Source: Christensenella sp. UBA7584 (GTDB taxonomy: Bacteria; Bacillota; Clostridia; Christensenellales; UBA1242). Taken from it: DNA of 64,000 bases. Numbering within the stretch: the first letter of the stretch is position 1; the number at the start of each line of letters is the position of its first letter. Shown here one piece after another: positions 8,732-17,341 of the stretch. The notes beneath the pieces are model-generated. The model was not told the origin of the DNA and made no database searches. It saw only the letters and a program-made list of their open reading frames with translations. The stretch lies in NCBI GenBank assembly GCA_002477805.1, contig DLKQ01000013.1, forward strand, positions 18,321-82,320, read 5' to 3'. The position numbers and the translations under genes were made by a program.

Positions 8732-9175
8732 CTAACACCCCTCCTTGTCATCTTTTACCGTGATACCCATACTTCTTGCAGTTCCTGCAATCATACTTTC
8801 AGCACTTTCAAGGCTTGCTGCGTTAAGGTCTTTCATCTTGAGCTCAGCAATTTCTTTGATTTGCTCTTTTGTGATTTGTGCAACTTTGTCTTTGTTACAT
8901 TTTCCACTTGCTTTGTCAATTCCACAAGCTTTTTTGATTAAAACTGAAGCTGGTGGTGTTTTGATTTGCAAACTAAAACTGCGGTCTGCATAAATACTAA
9001 TTACAACAGGAACAATTGTTCCAACCTGTGATGCTGTAAGAGCGTTGAACTCTTGAACAAACTTTGGAATGTTAATTCCTGCAGCACCACACACACTTCC
9101 AACTGGTGGAGCTGGTGTAGCTTTTCCAGCAGGAAGTTGAAGTTTAATGATTTTTACTGCTTTTTTTTCAGCCAT
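8732..9175 (-). CDS. rplK: 50S ribosomal protein L11
   Basis: L11 of the GTPase-associated centre, which binds 23S rRNA. It is 147 residues from the ATG at 9175, near the usual 141. [30 protein letters not shown] is the N-terminal signature, with the Pro-rich PAPPVG hinge; [14 protein letters not shown] and [11 protein letters not shown] are C-terminal signatures. An upstream in-frame extension is rejected because the AAGGAG site lies seven bases before this ATG. The stop is two bases before the rplA ATG. Confidence 0.97.
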   Translation of the reverse strand: MAEKKAVKIIKLQLPAGKATPAPPVGSVCGAAGINIPKFVQEFNALTASQVGTIVPVVISIYADRSFSLQIKTPPASVLIKKACGIDKASGKCNKDKVAQITKEQIKEIAELKMKDLNAASLESAESMIAGTARSMGITVKDDKEGC

Positions 9176-9477
9176 TTTTCTTCTCCTTCCGACCTTTTGT
9201 CGGTGGTGGTAATAACGAACGATAATTAAATAGATTTTTATCAGTTCTCCCACATATATATTTTAACTTGATTAGTCATTTGACTAGCCAAAGGTTAAAA
9301 CCAATTTTATCTTTCCATAATTTTAGTTTCTTTGTTTTTAAACTTTTTGTCTTGCTTTCTTTTAATGTCATTTTAGATTTTAAAAGCATTTGAATATGGT
9401 CATATTAATTTCATTTCTAACAAGTTTTTCTCTATGTAGAATAGGTTTTGTAATCTTACTCCCCCATTTCACTATGA
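9176..9477 (-). promoter_or_regulatory. nusG-rplK spacer with small hairpins (possible leader)
   Basis: A 302-bp gap inside the operon, long for rplK. A stem CCGAC/GTCGG (9189-9203) sits directly before the rplK ribosome binding site, and a near-perfect palindrome TTAGTCATTTGACTAG lies around 9270-9286. It could hold a separate promoter or an L1/L11-responsive leader; I recognise no named element. Confidence 0.35.
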
Positions 9478-10014
9478 TTAAAGTTTTTTTACATCAGAGT
9501 ATGAAACTTCAATTGGAGTTTCACGCCCGAACATATTTACATTCACTCTTGCACGCTGATTTTCTTCATCAACTTTTAGCACGGTACATACTGTTCCAAC
9601 TAGTGAACCTGACAAAATTTCAACATCATCTCCAACTTCTAACTTGAAATCCACAGGGACACACTCAAGTTTCATTTTTCGAATTTCCTCATCAGTAAGA
9701 GGAAGTGGCCTACCTTTTGGCCCAACAAAACCTGTAATTCCTCGAGTGTGAGTGATAGTGTGCCAAATGTCATCACCATAAATCATTTTTATAAAGATAT
9801 AACAAGGCATAGACTTTCGAGTAATTAACTTTCTTTTTCCGTTTACTTCTTCAATAACATCTTCAGTTGGTATCACAATGTCAAAAATGCGATCTTGCAA
9901 ATTTCCATTTTCAATAACCTGCTCTAAGTTTTCTTTTGCAACAGCCTCATAACTATGAAAAGTGTGCAAAACGTACCATTTGGGTTCGGTGCTTATAAAT
10001 TTACTTTCTGCCAT
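9478..10014 (-). CDS. nusG: Transcription termination/antitermination factor NusG
   Basis: NusG binds the RNA polymerase clamp and links it to Rho or the ribosome. The 178-residue protein has the NGN domain at the start (KWYVLHTFHSYEAVAKENL, then MPCYIFIKM, THTRGITGFVGPKGRPLPL) and the KOW domain at the end (FKLEVGDDVEILSGSLVGTVCTVLKVD). AGGAG lies seven bases before the ATG. It follows secE with nine bases between the genes, the usual secE-nusG order. Confidence 0.97.
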   Translation of the reverse strand: MAESKFISTEPKWYVLHTFHSYEAVAKENLEQVIENGNLQDRIFDIVIPTEDVIEEVNGKRKLITRKSMPCYIFIKMIYGDDIWHTITHTRGITGFVGPKGRPLPLTDEEIRKMKLECVPVDFKLEVGDDVEILSGSLVGTVCTVLKVDEENQRARVNVNMFGRETPIEVSYSDVKKL

Positions 10015-10023
10015 AGCTTTCTC

Positions 10024-10455
10024 CTATACAATAAGTCCGCGAAGGAAGTAGATAAGATAGTCGAACGCCCAAAGCACAACACCAAAACACAAAACCACAG
10101 CGATTACTACGCCAGTTTTTTTCATAACCTCTTTAAAAGAAGGCCAGGTTACCTTCTTGAGTTCGCTTCCAGTTTCTTTAACCCTTTCCTTTAGGCTAAC
10201 TTTCCCCGCTTTCTCCCTAGCTTCGGCACGCTTTTTCTTGTCTTTTTCTTTTTGAATTTGCCTATTTTTCTTTTCTTCCGCTTTCAAAAGCTTTTTTTGC
10301 TCTTTTTCGCTTAACTCAGGTTTTTTTTCAACTTGAGCTTCAACTTGCTCAGCATTTTCAGCTTGCTCAGCTACTTCTGAAACAGGCTTAAAGCTCGCTT
10401 CTGTAACTTTCGCCTTCTTTTGTTTTTGTTTACCTTTATGCCTTGGTTGTGCCAT
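10024..10455 (-). CDS. secE: Preprotein translocase subunit SecE with long charged N-terminal extension
   Basis: The third core subunit of the SecYEG channel. The C-terminal ~60 residues are a typical single-span SecE: amphipathic VKETGSELKKVTWPSFKEVMKK, then the membrane helix VVIAVVLCFGVVLWAFDYLIYF. The protein has 143 residues, whereas single-span SecE is usually about 60-75. The extra ~80 N-terminal residues are Lys/Glu/Gln-rich (KGKQKQKKAK, AEQAENAEQVEAQVEKKPE, LLKAEEKKNRQIQKEKDKKKRA), predicted cytoplasmic and disordered or coiled coil. AGGAG precedes the ATG. It lies between rpmG and nusG. Confidence 0.92.
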   Translation of the reverse strand: MAQPRHKGKQKQKKAKVTEASFKPVSEVAEQAENAEQVEAQVEKKPELSEKEQKKLLKAEEKKNRQIQKEKDKKKRAEAREKAGKVSLKERVKETGSELKKVTWPSFKEVMKKTGVVIAVVLCFGVVLWAFDYLIYFLRGLIV

Positions 10456-10475
10456 TCTTATCTCCTACAAAAAAT

Positions 10476-10625
10476 TTATTTGCCTTCTTTGTGCAATGTT
10501 CTTTTGTTACATCTTGGACAGAACTTGCTAATTTCCATACGGTCTGGATTGTTTTTCTTGTTCTTTTGTGTGTCGTAATTTCTTTCTTTACACTCAGTGC
10601 AAACAAGAGTAATGTTAGTTCTCAT
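10476..10625 (-). CDS. rpmG: 50S ribosomal protein L33 (zinc-ribbon form)
   Basis: A short gene of 49 codons, first in the operon. The protein starts [19 protein letters not shown] and ends [14 protein letters not shown]. The pairs Cys9/Cys12 and Cys36/Cys39 form the zinc ribbon of the C+ type of L33. It is preceded by AGAGG and a consensus promoter, with secE 20 bp downstream, the usual rpmG-secE-nusG order. Confidence 0.95.
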   Translation of the reverse strand: MRTNITLVCTECKERNYDTQKNKKNNPDRMEISKFCPRCNKRTLHKEGK

Positions 10626-10677
10626 TTCTATACCTCTTTAATAAAAAATTAACACCCCTCTCGGTCAGTGCTAGATA

Positions 10678-10706
10678 AGTTTAGCATAAAAGTGCCAATA
10701 TGTCAA
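10678..10706 (-). promoter_or_regulatory. Promoter of the rpmG-secE-nusG-rplK-rplA operon
   Basis: Minus-strand TTGACA (10701-10706), 17-bp spacer, TAAACT (10678-10683). Confidence 0.88.
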
Positions 10707-11193
10707 TAGTTTTTTCAAGATTTTATAATTATATTATAAATAAATAATTTAACTCAAATTTAGGCTCTTTTTGTATAAAATTATTACCATTTTCAGCTCT
10801 GAAAAATGTGTTTTGATAGTTTTTCTTTTGTCAATATGACAAATCCACATTAATTAATTTTTCACAAAAAATTCCCCTAATATAATTTTACAATCGTTTA
10901 AAACTAGAAAGGCATAAGAATTTTCATATTTTAAAAATGTAAATATTTGTGCTTGAATAAAAATTTTAAATGCAGTACTCCCACAAATTAGCTGAAAAAT
11001 TTATCAATACCCTTTTAAGCTATCATCAACCCAAATATTCTTAATTCACGACACTCAACACTATCTCACACCTAGTCGTGAAAGACATTTTTACATCTTT
11101 CAGTGTTATAGACAAATTTAAAGTTATAAACCACAAAAAGAGCAAAACCTTTGCTCTTAAAGTTAGAATCATTCCTATTTTCCCCATTAAGTC
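10707..11193. other. Intergenic region between the rpmG promoter and the HTH gene
   Basis: No gene is visible. It contains the arms TTCACGAC (11045-11052) and GTCGTGAA (11075-11082), and a second stem TGAAAGA (11079-11085)/TCTTTCA (11096-11102) that shares bases with the first, so only one can form at a time. The terminator at 11135-11160 follows. Confidence 0.5.
11135..11160 (-). terminator. Terminator of the polA-HTH operon
   Basis: Minus-strand stem AAGAGCAAA/TTTGCTCTTTTT with a short loop, 34 bp after the HTH gene stop. Confidence 0.8.
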
Positions 11194-11394
11194 TTAAACA
11201 AGGTCAGAAATTTTACAATCAATAGTTGTAGCAATTTTCACAATTACTGAATAGCGAAGCTCTGATATGTCGCCTGTTAAAACTTTTTTCAGTGCTGATT
11301 CTTTTATGTCACATAATTTGGCAAATTCAGCTTCGGAAAGATTTTTTTCTTTCATAAACTGTACAATTTTACCTGTTTTTGCTAATATTTCCAT
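11194..11394 (-). CDS. Small XRE-family helix-turn-helix protein
   Basis: This 66-residue protein consists almost only of a Cro/CI-type HTH: IVQFMKEKNLSEAEFAKLCDIKESALKKVLTGD is the helix-turn-helix, followed by YSVIVKIATTIDCKISDLV. It starts nine bases after the polA stop with AAGGGA upstream, and probably shares the polA transcript. Such minimal XRE proteins are usually DNA-binding repressors. The target is unknown, and I see no toxin or phage partner beside it. Confidence 0.8.
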   Translation of the reverse strand: MEILAKTGKIVQFMKEKNLSEAEFAKLCDIKESALKKVLTGDISELRYSVIVKIATTIDCKISDLV

Positions 11395-11403
11395 TTTTTT
11401 CCC

Positions 11404-13884
11404 TTATACTATTTTTTCACATTCAAGCCAATTTTTGCCCATTTTTAGTTCTACCTCTAGCGGAACTTGTAGCTTGATTACGTTTTCCATACACTCTTTT
11501 ACTAGCGAAGCCATTATCTTGTTTTCCCCGTCTGGAACATCAAAAATGAGTTCATCGTGAATTTGAAGAATTAGTTTGCTTTTTAGATTGTTTTCTTTAA
11601 TTAGTTTGCTTACTTTTTTCATAGCAAGTTTTATTATATCCGAAGCAGTGCCCTGAAGTGGCATATTCATTGCAGCTCGCTCACCAAACATCGCGATGTT
11701 GTGATTGGTTGAAAAAATTTCTGTTATGTTTCGGCGTCTGCCTAAAAGCGAGGTTACATAACCCATTTTCTTTGCATTTTCGACCGATTGATTTAAAAAG
11801 TGTTTGATTGTTGGATACATTTCGAAATATTTTTCAATATATAATTTTGCTTCTGAAACCGAAATACCCGTTCCTGCAGAAAGTCCAAAAGGCGAAATTC
11901 CATAAATTATTCCGAAATTTACTGCTTTAGCCTTACGCCTTTGCTCCTTTGTAACCTCAGTATATGGCACTCCAAAAATCTGTGAGGCTGTTGTGGTATG
12001 AATATCTTTGTTTTGGTGGTATGCCTCAATCAAGTTTCTGTCGCCACTATAATGTGCGAGCAGTCGAAGTTCTATCTGAGAATAATCTGCCGAAAGCAAA
12101 TTACAACCTGGGCTAGCAATAAAAATTTTTCGAAGAACTTTTCCTTCCTTTGTACGCACTGGTATATTTTGCAAGTTCGGGTCATTTGAACTAAGCCTAC
12201 CAGTTACTGCTTGTGTTTGGTTAAATGTGGTATGAATTTTTCCGTCTTTAATAAACGCTTTCATTCCGTCAATATATGTTGATTGCAGTTTTGCAATACT
12301 TCGATATTTTAAAATAATTTCCACTATTGGGTGTCTATCTCTGATTGCTTCGAGCTTGTCAACAGCGGTAGATTGTTTTTTGTTGCTTTTTAGATTAAGT
12401 CCAAGCTTTGTAAACAAAATTTCGGCAAGTTGCTTTGGAGAATTTATATTAAATTCCTCGCCAGCAAGATAGTAAATCTGTCTTGTCATTTCTTGCAAAT
12501 CTGCTGAAAACTCTTTTCCAAGCTTATCTAATTCCGCTTCATCCACACAAATTCCTTGTTTTTCCATTTGGTAAAGAACATCTACAATTGGAAGTTCAAG
12601 GTTCATATACAAGTTTTCAAGTTCAAGTTCTTTAATTTTTTCACTAAGGATATAATAACTTTTTAGCAGAGTACAAGCATTTTCATCTGGAACAATATCC
12701 AAATATTTCAGCGTCTTTTCTAAACTATCATCTTTCAGGTTTGAATTTACCAGATACGCCATCAGCGAAACACTTTGCGCGTTTTTAATCTTTCCGTCAA
12801 ATGCGTGAAGTAGTGGCTTTATTTTATAGAAAATCTTTGTAATTTTTTCATCTTCAAAAATTGTGGTAAAATCTTCAATATTGCCCTGATATTCAAAATT
12901 TATTTTTTCATTTGTAGCAACAAAAAGCTTGTTTTCAAATTCATAAAAAGCAAAAATATTTCCTTTGAGCTCATCTAAATTACTAAGAGGCTTTGTTTCA
13001 ATCGCAATTGCTTTTGGTTTTGACTCAGTTGTATCAAAAAGTTCCTTGCGCCGAGTAAGACTTGAAAATTCATATTTCTCAAAAATACTAAAGACTTCTT
13101 TTGAAAATGGCAAAGTAAAAGCACATTCTTCCAAACTACAATCTATATCTACATTTGTGTCTATTGTAGCCAATATATAACTCATTTTTGCAGACTTTTC
13201 ATCTTTTTTTAACTTTTCCTGAAGTTTTCCGCCTATTTTGTCAATGTTTTCATATACACCTTGGCAAGTTTGGTACTCGGCAAGCAATTTTTTTGCCATT
13301 TTTTCCCCAATGCCTTCAACCCCTGGAATATTATCACTTGCATCACCCATAAGGGCTTTCAAGTCAATAATTTGCGAAGGTGAAAGCCCTTCAGATTCCT
13401 TGAGCTGTCTTGCGTTCATAGTTAGTATTTCAGAAATTCCGTGTTTTGTTAGCCAAACTTCAGTTTTTTCGTCAATAAGTTGAAGGCAATCTCGGTCTCC
13501 AGTGAGTATAATACTTGGATAATCAAACCTCTTTGCAAGTGTTCCGATAATGTCATCTGCTTCTATACCGCTTTTTTCTAGGATTTTAATTCCCATTTTC
13601 TGCAGAAGTTCTTTTAGCGGTGAAAGTTGGCTTTTTAGTTCTTCTGGCATTGATTTTCGCGTGCCTTTGTAATCCGGATAAATGTCGTGTCTAAAAGTTT
13701 TTTTACCATAATCAAACGCAACAACTATATGCGATGGACTATACTCCGTTATCACCTTTACCAAAACATTTATAAAACCAAAAATTGCATTAACAACTTT
13801 TCCGTCCCTTGTAACCAGTGCTGGAAGCGCATAATACGCCCTATTTATTAAGCTGTTTCCATCTATAATAATAATTTTGTTCAT
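11404..13884 (-). CDS. polA: DNA polymerase I
   Basis: Repair and Okazaki-fragment polymerase, 826 residues. The N-terminal 5'-nuclease domain (about 1-280) has IIIDGNSLINRAYYALP, YPDYKGTRKSMPEE, GIEADDIIGTLA, ILTGDRDCLQL and the helix-hairpin-helix GDASDNIPGVEGIGEKMAKKLL. The middle domain (about 290-430) lacks the DxE and YxxxD exonuclease motifs, so proofreading is probably absent, as in many Firmicute Pol I enzymes. The C-terminal polymerase domain has motif A LSADYSQIELRLLAHYSGD, motif B RRKAKAVNFGIIYG and motif C LILQIHDELIF. Confidence 0.97.
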   Translation of the reverse strand: MNKIIIIDGNSLINRAYYALPALVTRDGKVVNAIFGFINVLVKVITEYSPSHIVVAFDYGKKTFRHDIYPDYKGTRKSMPEELKSQLSPLKELLQKMGIKILEKSGIEADDIIGTLAKRFDYPSIILTGDRDCLQLIDEKTEVWLTKHGISEILTMNARQLKESEGLSPSQIIDLKALMGDASDNIPGVEGIGEKMAKKLLAEYQTCQGVYENIDKIGGKLQEKLKKDEKSAKMSYILATIDTNVDIDCSLEECAFTLPFSKEVFSIFEKYEFSSLTRRKELFDTTESKPKAIAIETKPLSNLDELKGNIFAFYEFENKLFVATNEKINFEYQGNIEDFTTIFEDEKITKIFYKIKPLLHAFDGKIKNAQSVSLMAYLVNSNLKDDSLEKTLKYLDIVPDENACTLLKSYYILSEKIKELELENLYMNLELPIVDVLYQMEKQGICVDEAELDKLGKEFSADLQEMTRQIYYLAGEEFNINSPKQLAEILFTKLGLNLKSNKKQSTAVDKLEAIRDRHPIVEIILKYRSIAKLQSTYIDGMKAFIKDGKIHTTFNQTQAVTGRLSSNDPNLQNIPVRTKEGKVLRKIFIASPGCNLLSADYSQIELRLLAHYSGDRNLIEAYHQNKDIHTTTASQIFGVPYTEVTKEQRRKAKAVNFGIIYGISPFGLSAGTGISVSEAKLYIEKYFEMYPTIKHFLNQSVENAKKMGYVTSLLGRRRNITEIFSTNHNIAMFGERAAMNMPLQGTASDIIKLAMKKVSKLIKENNLKSKLILQIHDELIFDVPDGENKIMASLVKECMENVIKLQVPLEVELKMGKNWLECEKIV

Positions 13885-13900
13885 AAAAACCTCAATTATA

Positions 13901-13929
13901 ATTATAAACTAAAAATTTTTTTTTTACAA
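13901..13929 (-). promoter_or_regulatory. polA promoter
   Basis: Minus-strand TTGTAA (13924-13929), 17-bp spacer (A/T homopolymer), TATAAT (13901-13906), just upstream of the polA ATG. Confidence 0.75.
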
Positions 13930-14434
13930 CTAAACTAGCATAAAAATTACATTCTGTATAAAAAGAAAGATTTTTGAAAAAATGTTATTTTTTTATTTTA
14001 GATTGGTTGTTAGTAAAATTTTCTATGTTTACATATATTTCTATTTATAAATAACTAACAGCTTGTATATCTTCTTGTATACTATCTTACATATTAGTTT
14101 CAACCAAAAAAATAGTATGTTTATCATTTTAACTTTAAAATGATATGTAACTGAGCTTTAAAAAATTTCACAATCTTTATACTTCCATTCAATTAATACA
14201 GCATTATGGGTACAGGAATTACCTTAGTTTTGATTACTACAACTATTACAGAAAAACACTAGCAAAACTGCTAGCGTTTTTGTAATGGGGAAAGTTGGTG
14301 GCATATGTTATAAATTAAGCTTTACAGAGCGAAAAATTTTAAACCTTAAAATACTTTTGCTTGTATGCTTGTTTAAATTTGTCACTACCAAAATGAATTT
14401 AAAATTAGTTCGATGAAATTAGAGCATAGTGATA
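13930..14434. other. Intergenic region upstream of polA
   Basis: No gene is visible in 505 bp of AT-rich sequence apart from the terminator hairpin at 14252-14281. Confidence 0.5.
14252..14281 (-). terminator. Terminator of the zinc-ribbon/acidic protein gene
   Basis: Stem AAAAACRCTAGC/GCTAGYGTTTTT with a 6-nt loop; a T-run on both strands could make it bidirectional. Confidence 0.65.
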
Positions 14435-14989
14435 TTACTTTTTGTCGTCCTCGTCATCGTCATCATCTTCCTCGTCCTCCTCATCATCTTCGTCATCGTC
14501 GTCGTCCTCGTCTTCGTCATCATCTTCATCATCGTCATCATCATCGTCATCAAGGTCGTCAAAACCAAGGTCATCATCGTCCATTGAAATATCAAGGTCA
14601 AGGTCATCAAGGTCACCACTAATATCATCTTCGTCTGAGATACCCATCATATCGCCAAACTCATCATCTTCTTTGAGTCTGTCGTTTTCGTAATCATCAA
14701 CATTTTCATCTTCATCTAAGGCATCTGTACCACTAAGGCTTCGATCCAAATCCCTTTCTCTGGCACAACTTGCACACATATCTTCATCTTCACGAATGTA
14801 GTTGGTTTTACAAATTGGACATATTTCAAAATCAACGCCTAGGTCTATATCTCCATCTTCATCACCATTTCGGTAAGCTGATTCCACTTCTCGCTTACAA
14901 ACAGAGCAAAGTTTGTCCTTTTTTAAAATAAAGTTAAGTTCACATCTTGGACATCTGATATACTGCATACCTTCCTCTTTGTTATCCAA
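14435..14989 (-). CDS. Double zinc-ribbon protein with a very long acidic tail
   Basis: I do not recognise a named family. The first ~75 residues hold four CxxC knuckles (CPRC, CSVC, CPIC, CASC), consistent with two zinc ribbons. The remaining ~110 residues are increasingly acidic and end in about 50 residues that are nearly all Asp/Glu, closing with KK. I start it at a TTG (14989) because GGAGGTG lies six bases upstream; the next ATG is 14968. The possible -10 TATAAT at 15020-15025 excludes the longer open frame to 15049. It is not RpoE (delta), which has an HTH rather than zinc ribbons. An acidic tail of this kind could bind a basic partner such as ribosomal protein, polymerase or DNA-binding protein; that is speculation. 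Confidence 0.75.
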   Translation of the reverse strand: MDNKEEGMQYIRCPRCELNFILKKDKLCSVCKREVESAYRNGDEDGDIDLGVDFEICPICKTNYIREDEDMCASCARERDLDRSLSGTDALDEDENVDDYENDRLKEDDEFGDMMGISDEDDISGDLDDLDLDISMDDDDLGFDDLDDDDDDDDEDDDEDEDDDDDEDDEEDEEDDDDDEDDKK

Positions 14990-15259
14990 AACACACCTCC
15001 GAAAATTTAATTTGGCTTTATTATAGTTTAATGTAAAAAAAAAGTCCACTAATTTTAAGCAATTTTTAAAAATAATTTACCATTTTTTTTATTTTCTATA
15101 CAAAAACTAAAAAAAGCGTGAAAATTTCACAACTTTTTTATTTACTTTGATGGTAAAGTTTTTTCATAAAAATGCAATTAAATGTTAAATATTTGTAGGA
15201 AAGCGACAAAAATTTGTGACTTTATGCCAAAAAAATGATAGGAATGTGTCTTAAATTTA

Positions 15260-16051
15260 TTATGCAGACTCAATTAGCATTTTATCCGCAACAAGTGCGA
15301 TAAATTCACCATTTGTAGGCTTGTCGTTTGCTCCATAAACTTGCAAGCCAAAAACATCATTTATATTTTCAATTTTCCCTCTATTCCAAGCAACCTCAAT
15401 TGCGTGACGAATAGCACGTTCCACCTTGCTTGGACTGGTCGAAAAACGCTCAGCGATATTCGGATACAACTTTTTAGTTATACTATTAATAATATCTGGG
15501 CTGTCCACGGTCATTTTTATGGCCTCACGCAAAAACTGATAGCCTTTGATGTGAGCAGGAATTCCAACTGTAATAAATATATTTGAAATTCGCTCGTCCA
15601 TATTATGCTGAGCTCTAAAACCTTTGTATTCAGCCACAACACTTGAAACACGCTGTTGAACTGGGCTAGTAGTTTTACCCCAATTCCCAAATTGCTCTTT
15701 TATAACCCTATCAAGGTCAGTTTCACTACAAGGCTTTACCACAAAATAACTTGCGCCCATTTGCATTGCTTTGTGAACAAAATTTGAACTTGAAAGCGCA
15801 GTGCAGACAATAATTTTAGGAACTTTTTCGAGCTGTGTGATTTCTTCCAAAACAGCATAGCCATCTTTGTTTGGTAAAACCAAATCAAGTAAAACAGCAT
15901 CAGGCTGGCACTCTTTTACTACACTGGTCGCGATGTTACCATCGCTCACTTCTTGTAAAAGTTCGAAATCGTCACTATTTGAAAAGTGGTTCTGAGCAAG
16001 CTCTTTCATTTGTTGACTATCATCAATAATAACTAGCTTTATTTTTTCCAT
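15260..16051 (-). CDS. spo0A: Stage 0 sporulation master regulator Spo0A
   Basis: The response regulator that starts sporulation and controls many stationary-phase genes. The 263-residue protein has an N-terminal receiver with acidic IIDDS, phosphoacceptor Asp56 in DAVLLDLVLPNKDG, and a KPC lysine near 108. The C-terminal DNA-binding domain has VGIPAHIKGYQFLREAI, SITKKLYPNIAERFSTSPSKVERAIRHAIEVAW and NGEFIALVADKM, all diagnostic of Spo0A. GGAGG lies seven bases before the ATG. The common neighbour spoIVB is not here. A Spo0A-box core lies 124 bp upstream, consistent with autoregulation. Confidence 0.97.
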   Translation of the reverse strand: MEKIKLVIIDDSQQMKELAQNHFSNSDDFELLQEVSDGNIATSVVKECQPDAVLLDLVLPNKDGYAVLEEITQLEKVPKIIVCTALSSSNFVHKAMQMGASYFVVKPCSETDLDRVIKEQFGNWGKTTSPVQQRVSSVVAEYKGFRAQHNMDERISNIFITVGIPAHIKGYQFLREAIKMTVDSPDIINSITKKLYPNIAERFSTSPSKVERAIRHAIEVAWNRGKIENINDVFGLQVYGANDKPTNGEFIALVADKMLIESA

Positions 16052-16174
16052 TTTAAATCCTCCAAAAAAGTCCCGTGTGGAACATTAGTAATTTCAATTT
16101 AACATTGTTTTCAGCCTTTTGGGCGGTGACAAATATTGTTTTTTGCGGGAAATATGACTTTTAATGGTGAAGTA

Positions 16175-16181
16175 TGTCGAA
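16175..16181 (+). promoter_or_regulatory. Spo0A box core upstream of spo0A
   Basis: TGTCGAA matches the invariant core of the 0A box (TTTGTCGAA), but the preceding bases are TA rather than TT. It lies 124 bp upstream of the spo0A start. Confidence 0.45.
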
Positions 16182-16474
16182 GGAGCTTTAAATTTCAAAA
16201 AATGTATACATAGTTGCAAAAAAATAAGGTATAACCGCTAATTTTTGTGGGGATAGTGCAAAAAAAGTGATATTTTGTAGAAAAACAAAAAAAGTTTTCC
16301 AACAATTTTAACTAAAAAAGACACCAAAAAAACGTAGCAAGACAAAAACCGAAAAAGCCAAATAATTTTAAAATGATAAATTCTAAATTATAAACGCAAA
16401 TTTGATAAGATATAAGATGAAGGAAAATAAAAAGACAATCAACAATGTTACTTAAAAATTTATATTTACAAATG

Positions 16475-16500
16475 AAAAAAGGAATTTAAAAATTCCTTCC
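16475..16500 (-). terminator. Terminator of the CvpA-family gene
   Basis: Minus-strand stem AAGGAATTT/AAATTCCTT followed by TTTT, eight bp past the stop. Confidence 0.8.
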
Positions 16501-16507
16501 ATAATAG

Positions 16508-17179
16508 TTAGCCAAAGAAGAATGGTAAAATTGTGTTTTGCATTAATGATTTGACCCAACCATAGAATGTCTCAGCGACAGGGTTTTGTCCAAGCATATT
16601 GTCCACCCACGCCCCAAGCGGGGTAATAAAACTGCCCAAACAGAACACAATAGCCATTGCAATAAAGATATACAAAAATCCTTTTGCGAGCCCCAAAGTT
16701 GTACCAAAAATTCGGTCTAAAACACTGATTCCACGAGATTTTGTAAGTTTGCTTACTATTTTTGATAAAATGAAAAGCACAATTCGAATGAGAATATAAA
16801 GGATTATCACACAAATCACGATTGTTATAAGATTTCCTACTTTAAAAGCAAAATCTGCAGAAAGCGTTTCTACTGGTGGGTTCGTACTTAGATAGTCCGA
16901 ACCCAAAAATACTGCAATCAGCTGTGCTATCCAGCCCCCTGTATAATCATTTGTGCTAAAAAAGTTCAGAAAGGTTGGTTCAAGGCTTCCACCGATACTT
17001 GCTGTCAGTCCAAACCAACTATCAAAAAGCCCCGAAAGTGGTTTTGCAAGCCATATTGCAAGAACTAAAGTTACAAGAGTGGAAAAAAGGGACAAGAAGG
17101 TTCGCATAAAGCCTTTGATAAAGCCCAATAGTCCAAAAAGTACCAAAATGCCAATTACGAGAATATCTAACCAGACCAT
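16508..17179 (-). CDS. CvpA-family membrane protein
   Basis: A 223-residue integral membrane protein. It starts MVWLDILVIGILVLFGLLGFIKGFMR, the typical CvpA first span and GxxxG(F) loop. Further spans are at about 27-45, 115-150 and 175-200, and SRGISVLDRIFGTTLGLAKG is the conserved family motif before the last span. The chosen ATG has GGAGG seven bases upstream and a promoter just before it; the longer open frame would begin upstream of that promoter. The family is named for colicin V production, but its molecular role in Firmicutes is uncertain. It is divergent from yyaC. Confidence 0.85.
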   Translation of the reverse strand: MVWLDILVIGILVLFGLLGFIKGFMRTFLSLFSTLVTLVLAIWLAKPLSGLFDSWFGLTASIGGSLEPTFLNFFSTNDYTGGWIAQLIAVFLGSDYLSTNPPVETLSADFAFKVGNLITIVICVIILYILIRIVLFILSKIVSKLTKSRGISVLDRIFGTTLGLAKGFLYIFIAMAIVFCLGSFITPLGAWVDNMLGQNPVAETFYGWVKSLMQNTILPFFFG

Positions 17180-17200
17180 TTTCCACCCTCCATTTGTTAA

Positions 17201-17229
17201 AGAATAACATAATTTGCAAATTTTTTCAA
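17201..17229 (-). promoter_or_regulatory. Promoter of the CvpA-family gene
   Basis: Minus-strand TTGAAA (17224-17229), 17-bp spacer, TATTCT (17201-17206). Confidence 0.65.
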
Positions 17230-17341
17230 GTTTATACACTAAAAATTTACCAACAAGCACACTTTTAGACAATATTTTTTCCTTTATATTGAATAGAATC
17301 CAAAAATCGGCTAAAAATTGGATTAACAAGGAGAATTTATT

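Larger units (their letters stand above)
16052..16507. other. spo0A upstream region
   Basis: This 456-bp region has no gene. It contains a Spo0A-box core (16175-16181) and the terminator of the next gene. I could not place a clear sigma-A or sigma-H promoter. Confidence 0.5.

Noticed and set aside
14442..14693. Plus-strand frame encoding a long poly-Ser protein
   Set aside because: It is the antisense of the Asp/Glu tail of the zinc-ribbon protein; there is no ribosome binding site.
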